Of a stretch of DNA of 7,275 nt, positions 1-6,068 are shown one piece after another (the first letter of the stretch is position 1; the number at the start of each line of letters is the position of its first letter). Source of the DNA: Sneathiella sp. (GTDB taxonomy: Bacteria > Pseudomonadota > Alphaproteobacteria > Sneathiellales > Sneathiellaceae). The notes below the pieces were generated by a model that worked only from the letters and a program-made list of their open reading frames with translations, did no database searches and had not been told where the DNA came from. Location of the stretch: the NCBI GenBank assembly GCA_002732675.1, contig NVRR01000159.1, positions 1 to 7,275 on the forward strand, written 5' to 3'. Position numbers and translations under genes: made by a program.

Positions 1-33
1 CAAAAATGTATTCTTGTTATTGCCGTCCATCAT
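1..33 (-). CDS. Possible start of a gene running off the left edge
   Basis: On the minus strand two consecutive ATG codons (31-33 and 28-30) open a frame that reads MMDGNNKNTFL and continues past the window edge. Upstream on that strand is a purine-rich stretch (GGAATTAGGGAA) that could serve as a ribosome binding site for either ATG. The gene would be divergent from xerD. Only 11 residues are visible, so no family can be assigned, and an open frame this short can occur by chance. The surrounding 70 bases are more AT-rich than the rest of the window and may not belong to the same ancestral locus as xerD. Confidence 0.2.
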   Translation of the reverse strand, partial: MMDGNNKNTFL

Positions 34-90
34 TTCCCTAATTCCATTTTTGGGAGCGCTATTTCTTAAGAGGGACGCCGTCTCAGTGCG

Positions 91-765
91 GTGAAACAGT
101 TTTTTTCCTATCTTTTGGGCGATGAATTTCGCACCGATGATCCCTCTCTCAATATTGACAGTCCGCGCACCGGGCGGCGGCTTCCCAAATATTTAAGTGA
201 AGAGGAGGTCGACGCGCTTCTCGCTGCAACGCAAGGCAAGGAGCCGGAGAAACGGCGGTTGGCGTCGCTTCTGCAACTGCTGTATGCGACGGGTTTGCGG
301 GTATCGGAGTTGGTATCGTTGCCCTATCCGGTGCTGCGGGATGAGGATCGGTTTCTGATCGTCCGCGGAAAGGGCAATAAGGAACGACTGGTCCCCGTCA
401 ATAAGGCGGCCAAGGAAGCATTGAAGCGTTATCTTGTCGTTCGTGATCAGTTCTGCCCGGACAAAAAACATTCGAAATGGCTCTATCCATCGCGCGGAGA
501 TCAGGGATACCTGACCCGCCAAAGATTTGGCCAGATGTTGAAACAGCTGGCGGCAGAGGCGCAAATCGATCCCCGCAAGGTCTCTCCCCATGTGATGCGC
601 CATGCTTTCGCCAGTCATTTGCTCGCCCATGGCGCGGATTTGCGCAGCTTGCAGAAAATGCTCGGGCATTCGGATATCTCGACGACGCAGATATATACCC
701 ATGTCTTACAGCAGCGCCTCATCGATATCGTGACGACGCATCATCCCCTCGCAGAGGCAAAATAA
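91..765 (+). CDS. xerD: Tyrosine recombinase XerD, N-terminally truncated
   Basis: This is a site-specific tyrosine recombinase of the XerC/XerD type, which resolves chromosome dimers at dif in the cytoplasm near division. The whole catalytic domain is present and all six active-site residues are visible: R70 (TGLRVSEL), K94 (RGKGNKE), H167 and R170 (SPHVMRH), H193 (LGHSD) and the nucleophile Y202 (STTQIYTHV). Their spacing matches E. coli XerD (R148, K172, H244, R247, H270, Y279), and the ending HHPLA also favours XerD over XerC. XerD is normally about 300 residues; here there are 224. Homology extends a little upstream of the GTG at 91, because bases 73-90 encode GRRLSA, the expected residues just before VKQFF. 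A TAA at 67-69 then closes the frame. About 70 residues of the SAM-like core-binding domain are therefore missing and are not recognisable in the other frames of bases 1-70. No good ribosome binding site precedes the GTG. It may be a pseudogene, or the edge of an assembly join. Synteny with accA supports the xerD assignment. Confidence 0.85.
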   Translation: MKQFFSYLLGDEFRTDDPSLNIDSPRTGRRLPKYLSEEEVDALLAATQGKEPEKRRLASLLQLLYATGLRVSELVSLPYPVLRDEDRFLIVRGKGNKERLVPVNKAAKEALKRYLVVRDQFCPDKKHSKWLYPSRGDQGYLTRQRFGQMLKQLAAEAQIDPRKVSPHVMRHAFASHLLAHGADLRSLQKMLGHSDISTTQIYTHVLQQRLIDIVTTHHPLAEAK

Positions 766-778
766 ATCAGTTGAAAAC

Positions 779-807
779 TTGACTTGACGACGCAGCTGCA
801 GCAATTT
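779..807 (+). promoter_or_regulatory. Weak sigma70-like promoter candidate before the malyl-CoA lyase gene
   Basis: The 86-bp gap between xerD and the lyase gene holds a -35-like TTGACT at 779-784 and, 17 bp later, a poor -10-like CAATTT at 802-807. The -35 part lies in a short repeat (CTTGACTTGAC). A perfect 8-bp palindrome, GCAGCTGC (792-799), sits inside the spacer and could be an operator. The -35 box is good and the -10 box is poor, so this is only a candidate. Readthrough from xerD is the alternative. Confidence 0.22.
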
Positions 808-851
808 CTCCCCGAAATACCCGTAACAAGAAATAATGAAGGTGCAGAAAA

Positions 852-1832
852 ATGAGCTTTACCGTCCCTGAACCCTGTGTGTCCCGCCTGAACCGATGTG
901 AGCTTGCCGTGCCGGGATCAAGCCCGCATATGTTTGAAAAAGCGGCGAAATCGGATGCCGATGTTATTTTTCTGGATCTGGAAGACGCGGTTGCGCCAAA
1001 TGATAAGGCGCAAGCCCGCAAGAATATTATCGAGGCGCTTCACGATGTGGACTGGGGTGACAAGGTGATGTCCGTGCGTATCAATGGACTTGATACCCAT
1101 TATATGTACCGTGATGTGATCGATCTCCTGGAGCAGGGCGGGGAGCGGCTGGACCTGATCATGATCCCGAAAGTCGGCACGGCGGCAGATATTTATGCGC
1201 TGGATATGCTGGCGACGCAAGTTGAGGCGGCGAAGGGTCGGAAGAAGAAAATCGGGTTCGAGATTATTATTGAAACCGCCCTTGGTATGCAGAATATTCA
1301 CGAAATCGCAGCGGCGAGCAAGCGCAATGAAAGCCTGCATTTTGGCGTTGCCGACTATGCGGCCTCGACCAAGGCGCGGACGACATCCATTGGCGGCCCG
1401 AACCCTTTGTACGGCGTATTGACCGATCCGGCTGAAGATAATTCCCGTGATTTCCATTGGGGCGATATGTGGCATTACGCCATGGCCCGCATAGTTGTGG
1501 CGGCACGCGCCAATGGCCTCCGTCCCATCGATGGGCCTTTTGGCGATTTCTCTGATCCGGATGGTTATGTTGCCCATGGCAACCGCGCCGCTATCCTCGG
1601 CTGTGAAGGGAAATGGGCGATCCATCCGAAACAGATCCCGCTCGCCAATGATATTTTCACACCGTCGGCAGAAGAAATTGCCAAAGCGCGGCGTATTCTC
1701 GAGGCCATGGAAAAAGCTGTGTCCGAGGGCGCCGGCGCCGTTGCTCTGGATGGCCGTTTGATCGATATTGCCTCCATCAAACAGGCAGAAGCGCTGGTGG
1801 TTCAGTCGGAGATTATTGCTGCCCGCAGTTAA
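852..1832 (+). CDS. mclA: L-malyl-CoA / beta-methylmalyl-CoA lyase (CitE-like family)
   Basis: This 326-residue cytoplasmic enzyme belongs to the HpcH/HpaI aldolase and citrate-lyase-beta superfamily. The family reversibly cleaves malyl-CoA to acetyl-CoA plus glyoxylate and, in many members, methylmalyl-CoA to propionyl-CoA plus glyoxylate, in the serine cycle or the ethylmalonyl-CoA pathway. From memory it aligns almost end to end with Methylobacterium MclA and Rhodobacter Mcl1, including FLDLEDAVAP (40-49), SVRINGLDT (74-82), MIPKVG (104-109), DGPFGDFSD (227-235) and GKWAIHPKQ (253-261). Residues at the Mcl1 active-site positions are conserved: R76 (CoA carbonyl), the Mg ligands E141 and D168, and D305 in the C-terminal GRLID, equivalent to the residue donated to a neighbouring subunit. 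A good ribosome binding site (GAAGG, 838-842) lies 9 bp before the ATG. It sits between xerD and accA on the same strand. Related CitE-like lyases or malyl-CoA thioesterases are the alternative, but length and active site favour the lyase. Which pathway it serves cannot be told from this window. Confidence 0.85.
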   Translation: MSFTVPEPCVSRLNRCELAVPGSSPHMFEKAAKSDADVIFLDLEDAVAPNDKAQARKNIIEALHDVDWGDKVMSVRINGLDTHYMYRDVIDLLEQGGERLDLIMIPKVGTAADIYALDMLATQVEAAKGRKKKIGFEIIIETALGMQNIHEIAAASKRNESLHFGVADYAASTKARTTSIGGPNPLYGVLTDPAEDNSRDFHWGDMWHYAMARIVVAARANGLRPIDGPFGDFSDPDGYVAHGNRAAILGCEGKWAIHPKQIPLANDIFTPSAEEIAKARRILEAMEKAVSEGAGAVALDGRLIDIASIKQAEALVVQSEIIAARS

Positions 1833-1859
1833 ATCCCTATATCATGATCTAATAGTTGT

Positions 1860-1890
1860 GCAGAACGGTTCATTGACGTAACCGTTCTGC
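1860..1890. repeat. Perfect 11-bp inverted repeat (hairpin A) upstream of accA
   Basis: GCAGAACGGTT (1860-1870) and AACCGTTCTGC (1880-1890) are exact reverse complements around a 9-base loop. The element begins 27 bp after the malyl-CoA lyase stop codon. It could be the stem of a transcription terminator for that gene, but no run of T follows it on either strand. An operator for a dimeric regulator, or an RNA structure in the accA leader, would also fit. It is the strongest dyad I found in the window. Confidence 0.7.
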
Positions 1891-1906
1891 CAATTTATGA
1901 ATTGGC
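1889..1906. repeat. Second inverted repeat (hairpin B) directly after hairpin A
   Basis: GCCAATT (1889-1895) and AATTGGC (1900-1906) are perfect reverse complements around the tetraloop TATG. The first two bases of this stem are also the last two of hairpin A, so full-length A and full-length B cannot form together in RNA. It ends 31 bp before the accA start codon. Its role is unknown; a mutually exclusive pair of leader hairpins, or a composite operator, are the two obvious readings. Confidence 0.55.
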
Positions 1907-1937
1907 TACTGGACAACATGCAGGACGCGGACGAGCT

Positions 1938-2894
1938 ATGAATAATTTCCTTGATTTTGAGAAGCCGATTGCTGACCTGGAAGGCAAAATCCGTGAGCTG
2001 GCAAACCTGGACAATGGCAGTGATATTGAGATCAACGAAGATATTGCGAAACTTCAGCAAAAAGCCCGACAGCAGCTGGAACAGACATATGCCAAGCTGA
2101 CGCCCTGGCAGAAAACACAGGTCGCGCGCCATGTAGACCGGCCGAAACTGAATCAAATTATCGCGCAGTTGTTTGACGAATTTACGCCGCTTGCCGGGGA
2201 TCGTGCCTTCGCCGATGACCACGCGATAACAGGCGGTATGGGACGGTTTCGGGGTCAGACCGTGATGGTTATCGGGACTGAAAAAGGGAAAGATACGGAA
2301 AGTCGGCTGCGCCACAATTTTGGCATGGCGCGGCCTGAAGGCTACCGTAAAGCGCAGCGTCTGATGAAGCTGGCCGACCGGTTCGGCATCCCGATCCTGA
2401 CCTTTATCGATACCTCAGGCGCCTATCCCGGCATTGGCGCGGAAGAACGCGGACAGGCCGAGGCCATCGCCCGTTCAATCGAAGTCTGCCTGGATGTCCG
2501 GGTGCCGCTTATTGCCTTTATCGTTGGCGAAGGCGGATCGGGCGGCGCTGTTGCCCTCGCGACCGCCAATACGGTGTTGATGTTTGTCCATGCGGTTTAT
2601 TCTGTGATTTCGCCGGAGGGCTGCGCCGCAATTCTGTGGAAAACCCGTGACAAGGCCAAAGATGCGGCGACGGCCATGAAACTGACGTCGAAGGATCTGC
2701 TGAAACTGGGTGTGATCGACCGGATTGTTGATGAGCCCCTGGGCGGGGCTCAGCGCGATGTGCCCGCGGCCATCAACATGCTGGGCGATGCCATCGAACA
2801 GGAACTTGAGATCCTTCTGAAGAAGGAACCGGGCGAACTTCGTGAAGAACGCCGCCGCAAATTCCTGGCCATAGGCCGGTTGGAAGACGGTTGA
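1938..2894 (+). CDS. accA: Acetyl-CoA carboxylase carboxyltransferase subunit alpha
   Basis: AccA pairs with AccD to form the carboxyltransferase that moves the carboxyl group from carboxybiotin on AccB to acetyl-CoA, giving malonyl-CoA, the first committed step of fatty-acid synthesis in the cytoplasm. The 318-residue length is typical. The N-terminal part (3-60) is the helical AccA-specific region beginning FLDFEKPI. The crotonase-like core follows, with RHNFGMARPEGYRKA (125-139), FIDTSGAYPGIGAEERGQ (156-173) and GEGGSGGA (197-204), which form the glycine-rich oxyanion and CoA-binding loops, then ISPEGCAAILWK (224-235). I chose the ATG at 1938 because MNNFLDFEKPI is the usual AccA N-terminus. 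The frame is open back to a TTG at 1902, but that lies inside hairpin B and would add 12 residues without homology. The ribosome binding site is weak (GGACGAG, 1929-1935). The gene follows the malyl-CoA lyase gene by 105 bp on the same strand, and the twin hairpins suggest separate or attenuated expression. Confidence 0.96.
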   Translation: MNNFLDFEKPIADLEGKIRELANLDNGSDIEINEDIAKLQQKARQQLEQTYAKLTPWQKTQVARHVDRPKLNQIIAQLFDEFTPLAGDRAFADDHAITGGMGRFRGQTVMVIGTEKGKDTESRLRHNFGMARPEGYRKAQRLMKLADRFGIPILTFIDTSGAYPGIGAEERGQAEAIARSIEVCLDVRVPLIAFIVGEGGSGGAVALATANTVLMFVHAVYSVISPEGCAAILWKTRDKAKDAATAMKLTSKDLLKLGVIDRIVDEPLGGAQRDVPAAINMLGDAIEQELEILLKKEPGELREERRRKFLAIGRLEDG

Positions 2895-2915
2895 GGTCCA
2901 GACCCCGGTTATCCC

Positions 2916-3752
2916 TTATCCGCCGGTAAAGGCGGCGCCCAGCTTTTTAACGCTTTCCTGATGGGCGGACCAATGACGACCCCCGATCATACCGCCATCA
3001 ACAAGCAAATCGGCGGCATTGATAAAAGTAGAATCATCCGACGCCAAAAATAATGCGGCCTTCGCAATGTCCTCCGGCAGCCCGGAACGTCTTATGGGCT
3101 GCGCCTTCGATAGGATTTTACCAGCGATTTTTGCCGAATCTTCCGCTTCCTGTCCTTTCAAGCCGAGGGCCTTGCCGAAAATTCCCGTGGCAATGGCGCC
3201 GGGTGAAATGGAATTGACGCGTACATTACTTTCGCCAAGTTCCATGGCAGCACTGCGCGTGAGCTGTAAAACCGCCGCCTTGGCGGCGCTATAGACCATG
3301 GAGGTGGAAAAGCCCGCCAGATGTCCCGCGATGCTGCCGTTATTGATGATGCTCCCGTAGCCCTGCTTTTTCATAATGGGTGCGGCATGCTTGATGCCCA
3401 GCATCACCCCTCCGAACAACAGCGCCATTGCCTCCATCGCTTTGGGGTAGTCGACAGTTTCAATGCTGCCTACCGGCGCGGGACCGCCCGCATTATTGAA
3501 AATGCAGTCTAGTTTTCCGAATTTCTCGGCGGTTCCTTTTATCAGGGCCTCCATATCGGCTTCAACGGTCGCATCAGCCCGGATAAAATGAACATTATCG
3601 CCAAGCTGATCTGCAATCGCGTGACCTTCTTTTTCACGTCGACCCGAGAAAACCACCTGCGCACCTTCTTGTGCGAATATTTCTACTGTTTTAAGGCCAA
3701 TGCCGCTGGTGCCACCTGTGATAATGGCAATTTTATTGTCTAATCGTCCCAT
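2916..3752 (-). CDS. Short-chain dehydrogenase/reductase (SDR), substrate unknown
   Basis: This is a classical SDR of 278 residues, a soluble NAD(P)-dependent oxidoreductase with a Rossmann fold. The nucleotide-binding motif TGGTSGIG is at 12-19, NNAG at 86-89, the catalytic serine in NNGS at S140, and Y154 and K158 in YSAAK. SPGAI (183-187) and LLVDGGM (249-255) are normal for the fold. After the second beta strand the sequence reads SGRRE (36-40) with no acidic residue, which leans towards NADP(H). The Asn of the catalytic tetrad, expected in a segment like VNLxGVFLG, is replaced: here it reads LLFGGVMLG, with Leu112 at that position. The C-terminus extends about 20 residues past the usual end (GGRHWSAHQE onwards). 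A GAGAAG ribosome binding site lies about 9 bp before the ATG. The gene converges on accA (21 bp between stops) and diverges from the TipF-like gene. Family membership is clear; the substrate cannot be inferred. Confidence 0.92.
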   Translation of the reverse strand: MGRLDNKIAIITGGTSGIGLKTVEIFAQEGAQVVFSGRREKEGHAIADQLGDNVHFIRADATVEADMEALIKGTAEKFGKLDCIFNNAGGPAPVGSIETVDYPKAMEAMALLFGGVMLGIKHAAPIMKKQGYGSIINNGSIAGHLAGFSTSMVYSAAKAAVLQLTRSAAMELGESNVRVNSISPGAIATGIFGKALGLKGQEAEDSAKIAGKILSKAQPIRRSGLPEDIAKAALFLASDDSTFINAADLLVDGGMIGGRHWSAHQESVKKLGAAFTGG

Positions 3753-3944
3753 TGTTTTTTCTTCTCGTTGATGAGTTACCGCCCGTTATGACTATACAGC
3801 TAGAAAGCTCCCGTAAAATACCCCCAATCCGGATTATTTCTGCGCCGTACCCGGATCGCCTAACGGCGTTTTGTGAGATTGTCTTTCCTAATTCGAAATT
3901 TTGGCTAAACTGCAATAGTTCCGGTTTGGGGGAGTTGAAGTAAC
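3753..3944. promoter_or_regulatory. Divergent intergenic region between the SDR and TipF-like genes
   Basis: Both flanking genes start here, so their promoters should lie within these 192 bp. For the SDR gene a good -10-like hexamer, TATAGT on the minus strand (3791-3796), sits about 38 bp before the ATG, but no convincing -35 accompanies it. For the plus-strand gene I found no clear promoter. Two dyads are present: a perfect 10-bp palindrome AATCCGGATT (3826-3835), placed just upstream of the possible SDR promoter, and CGCCGT (3843-3848) with ACGGCG (3863-3868) around a 14-base loop, followed by four T. Either could be an operator. Confidence 0.4.
3928..3934 (+). promoter_or_regulatory. Ribosome binding site supporting the GTG start at 3945
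   Basis: GGGGGAG lies 10 bp before the GTG at 3945. It is the only purine-rich block near the start and supports GTG as the initiation codon. The resulting N-terminus begins directly with a hydrophobic helix, as expected for a membrane-anchored protein. Confidence 0.5.
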
Positions 3945-5159
3945 GTGCTGTATCATTGCGTCATTATCGCGGCTTATGCGCTCACAGCCGGCGTCATTGC
4001 CGTTCAAACGCCGAATTATGTAAATGGCGTTGATCCTGTCCTGGGATATTGGGCGGCGGGCGTCTTTTTCCTTATTTGTGCGCTGCTGCATGATTTCATT
4101 ATGCGGCATGTGGAGCGCGCCCGCTTTCAAAATGACCTGCTTAAAATGCGGAGCGATCTTTTGGTTGCTGAAACCGGTCTTGACAGATTTGAGCAAATTC
4201 TCGGCGATCTGGCCGGGAAAGACGGCAACATGGACAGCTTTGCCGCGGAAGTGCAGATGCTCCGTAAACTCCTCAAGCAGCTCGCCGTCGACGAGAGTCC
4301 TCCCCCCGCAGAAGAAGAAGTCATCCTGACCGCGGATACCGAGATATTTGACGAAAAGGTGGAACCGGTTCCTGACACCAAGGCAGAAAAACCGGCCGTC
4401 CCCGGTAGTCCCACAGATGAAGAAATTCTGAGTATTGTACGGTCTGGATTGCAGGAAAATAAAGTTGACCTTTATCTGCAGCCGGTTGTCCGATTGCCGC
4501 AGCGCCGGACATTGTTTTATGAAGCGTTCTCTCGCATACGCGGACCAAAAGGCGAGGTCATAACACCGGGGCAATATTTGAAGGTGGCTGAAGACGCGGG
4601 GCTGATCGGCACCATCGATAATTTGCTGCTGATCAGGTGTGTCCAGCTTATCCGGCGTGTCCGCAAGAAAAACAGCGAGGTCGGGTTTTTCGTCAATGTG
4701 TCGGCGCGTACGTTGCGCGATACGTCCTTCTTCACTCAATTTATCGAGTTTCTGGACCAGAATGTCGATTTGAAGGACAGTCTTATTCTGGAGTTCGCGC
4801 AAGCTGATGTGGACAAGGCGACCGAATCTGTGCGCAAAGGCTTTGAAACATTGGCGGAAATGGGATTTTCCTTCTCCATGGACCGTGTCGAGCGGCTGGA
4901 TATGGATTTTCAGAGTCTCGGCCGGAATAATTTCCGCTATCTTAAAGTCGCCGCCTCAGACCTGTTGCCCGGCGGTCCCGGCCTTCCCATGGATATTCAC
5001 CCCGACGATTTACGCGAGGCATTGATACGGGCCAATATTGAACTGATCGCCAGCATGATTGAAGATGAAGATACGGTGATAGGCCTGCTTGACGTAGAAG
5101 TCGGTTTTGGTCAGGGGTATCTTTTTGGCGTACCCCGTCCGCCACAAGCCGCGCATTGA
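3945..5159 (+). CDS. TipF-like membrane protein with degenerate EAL domain (c-di-GMP effector candidate)
   Basis: The 404-residue protein has four parts: two hydrophobic segments (about 3-21 and 32-49), a charged helix likely to form a coiled coil (about 52-115), a Pro/Glu-rich linker (117-157), and a C-terminal EAL-type domain (about 158-398). Caulobacter TipF has the same architecture; it is a polar c-di-GMP receptor that recruits flagellar assembly factors. Domain landmarks are YEAFSRIR (192-199, for the EALLR signature), VNVSARTL (250-257), LEFAQ (282-286) and GQGYLFGVP (389-397). Several phosphodiesterase residues are lost: the DDF motif reads DRV (313-315), the KID motif reads KVA (334-336), and the EGVE motif reads SMIE (370-373). 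E193, N251, E283 and Q390 remain. It is therefore probably a binding rather than a hydrolysing domain. There is no GGDEF domain. The gene is followed 29 bp later by a HAD hydrolase gene, and chemotaxis genes lie nearby. EAL membership is firm; the TipF assignment rests on architecture and context. Confidence 0.82.
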   Translation: MLYHCVIIAAYALTAGVIAVQTPNYVNGVDPVLGYWAAGVFFLICALLHDFIMRHVERARFQNDLLKMRSDLLVAETGLDRFEQILGDLAGKDGNMDSFAAEVQMLRKLLKQLAVDESPPPAEEEVILTADTEIFDEKVEPVPDTKAEKPAVPGSPTDEEILSIVRSGLQENKVDLYLQPVVRLPQRRTLFYEAFSRIRGPKGEVITPGQYLKVAEDAGLIGTIDNLLLIRCVQLIRRVRKKNSEVGFFVNVSARTLRDTSFFTQFIEFLDQNVDLKDSLILEFAQADVDKATESVRKGFETLAEMGFSFSMDRVERLDMDFQSLGRNNFRYLKVAASDLLPGGPGLPMDIHPDDLREALIRANIELIASMIEDEDTVIGLLDVEVGFGQGYLFGVPRPPQAAH

Positions 5160-5188
5160 CACCAACCCCCAATTCCTTCGGACATTAG

Positions 5189-6064
5189 ATGACTTTTAAA
5201 ATTTTGCCGGGTCTAGCAACTATTGCGGATCATTATGATGCTTTCATTCTTGATTTATGGGGGGTGGTCCATAATGGTCATGCGCCCTATGCCGGTGCCC
5301 AGGATTGTATGGCGCGGCTGAAGGATAACGGACGACAAATTCTGCTGCTGTCAAATGCGCCGCGTACCAGCGATCATGTCATTGAGTTTTTAAAGGGAAT
5401 GGGTGTTGACCGTTCGGAGTATGATCATATTCTGACATCGGGTGATATGACGCGGCAAGTCCTGGAAACCGGCGATCATGCGTTTCTGGCGGATACGGGC
5501 AAGAATTTCTATCAGATCGGTCCTGCACGTGACATCGGACTGGACGACGGATTAGGCTATACGTCGGTGACGGCGCCGGAAGATGCAGACTTCCTGATCT
5601 GTACAGGGCTAGTAGACGACGAGGTTGAAACGCCGGAATCCTATAAAAGCATACTGGAAACATCGCTTTTACATAAATTGCCCATGTTCTGCGCCAATCC
5701 GGATTTGACGGTGATGCGCGGACCGATGACGGTATATTGTGCTGGATCTGTTGCGGCGTTGTATGAGGAAATGGGGGGGCAGGTCGATCTGTTCGGGAAA
5801 CCCTATGCTGCGGCCTACCATCAATCCATGGCAAAACTTGGTATCACCGATAGCCGCAAAATCCTCGCGGTTGGCGACAGTATGCGTACAGATATCAAAG
5901 GTGCCAATGCGGCAAATATGGATTGTGTTCTGGTGGGCGGCGGGATCCATGCTGAGGATTGGGGGCTCGAGCCCGGACAAACGCCGACCGTTGACCAGAT
6001 TGAGGCTGTATCAGCCGAGTATGGTTTCAAGCCGACATATGTCGTGGCCCATATGACCTGGTGA
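5189..6064 (+). CDS. HAD-superfamily class IIA hydrolase (TIGR01459-like)
   Basis: This 291-residue soluble protein has the HAD phosphohydrolase motifs in order: motif I ILDLWGVVHNG (20-30, nucleophile D22), motif II LLLSNAP (52-58, S55), motif III with K204 in FGKPYAAAY (202-210), and motif IV VGDSMRTDIKGAN (228-240, D230 and D235). The large cap between motifs II and III, and the overall length, indicate class IIA, the NagD/4-nitrophenylphosphatase type. Motif I reads DxW rather than DxD, so the usual second aspartate is a tryptophan (W24). I recall this DxWG form as characteristic of the alphaproteobacterial TIGR01459 group, so it looks like a subfamily trait rather than damage. The substrate is unknown; a sugar phosphate or nucleotide would be typical. 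It starts 29 bp after the TipF-like gene on the same strand with only a weak ribosome binding site, so co-transcription is likely. It ends 4 bp from the convergent cheZ gene. A G7 run at 5773-5779 falls in frame. Confidence 0.85.
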   Translation: MTFKILPGLATIADHYDAFILDLWGVVHNGHAPYAGAQDCMARLKDNGRQILLLSNAPRTSDHVIEFLKGMGVDRSEYDHILTSGDMTRQVLETGDHAFLADTGKNFYQIGPARDIGLDDGLGYTSVTAPEDADFLICTGLVDDEVETPESYKSILETSLLHKLPMFCANPDLTVMRGPMTVYCAGSVAALYEEMGGQVDLFGKPYAAAYHQSMAKLGITDSRKILAVGDSMRTDIKGANAANMDCVLVGGGIHAEDWGLEPGQTPTVDQIEAVSAEYGFKPTYVVAHMTW

Positions 6065-6068
6065 CAGG

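Noticed and set aside
66..94. XerD N-terminus restored by a simple one- or two-base frameshift near base 70
   Set aside because: The other two plus-strand frames upstream (hydrophobic residues, or an early stop) do not resemble the core-binding domain, so a simple indel does not restore the gene.
918..1625. Minus-strand open frame opposite the malyl-CoA lyase
   Set aside because: The lyase on the plus strand is recognisable over its full length with its active site. The antisense frame shows no family features.
1902..1937. Upstream TTG start that would extend AccA by 12 residues
   Set aside because: The extra residues (MATGQHAGRGRA) do not resemble an AccA N-terminus and the TTG lies within a hairpin stem. 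The ATG at 1938 gives the normal 318-residue protein.
2895..2935. Possible bidirectional terminator between accA and the SDR gene (CCGCC ggtaaa GGCGG at 2920-2935)
   Set aside because: The stem is only 5 bp, overlaps SDR coding sequence and has no adjacent T run on either strand.
3888..4802. Long open frame on the minus strand opposite the TipF-like gene
   Set aside because: It has no recognisable domain, and the plus strand encodes clear EAL motifs across the same bases. It is explained by antisense frame bias.
5773..5779. G7 run in the HAD gene as a phase-variation site
   Set aside because: Seven G is modest and encodes ordinary Met-Gly-Gly residues. Nothing else suggests a contingency locus here.
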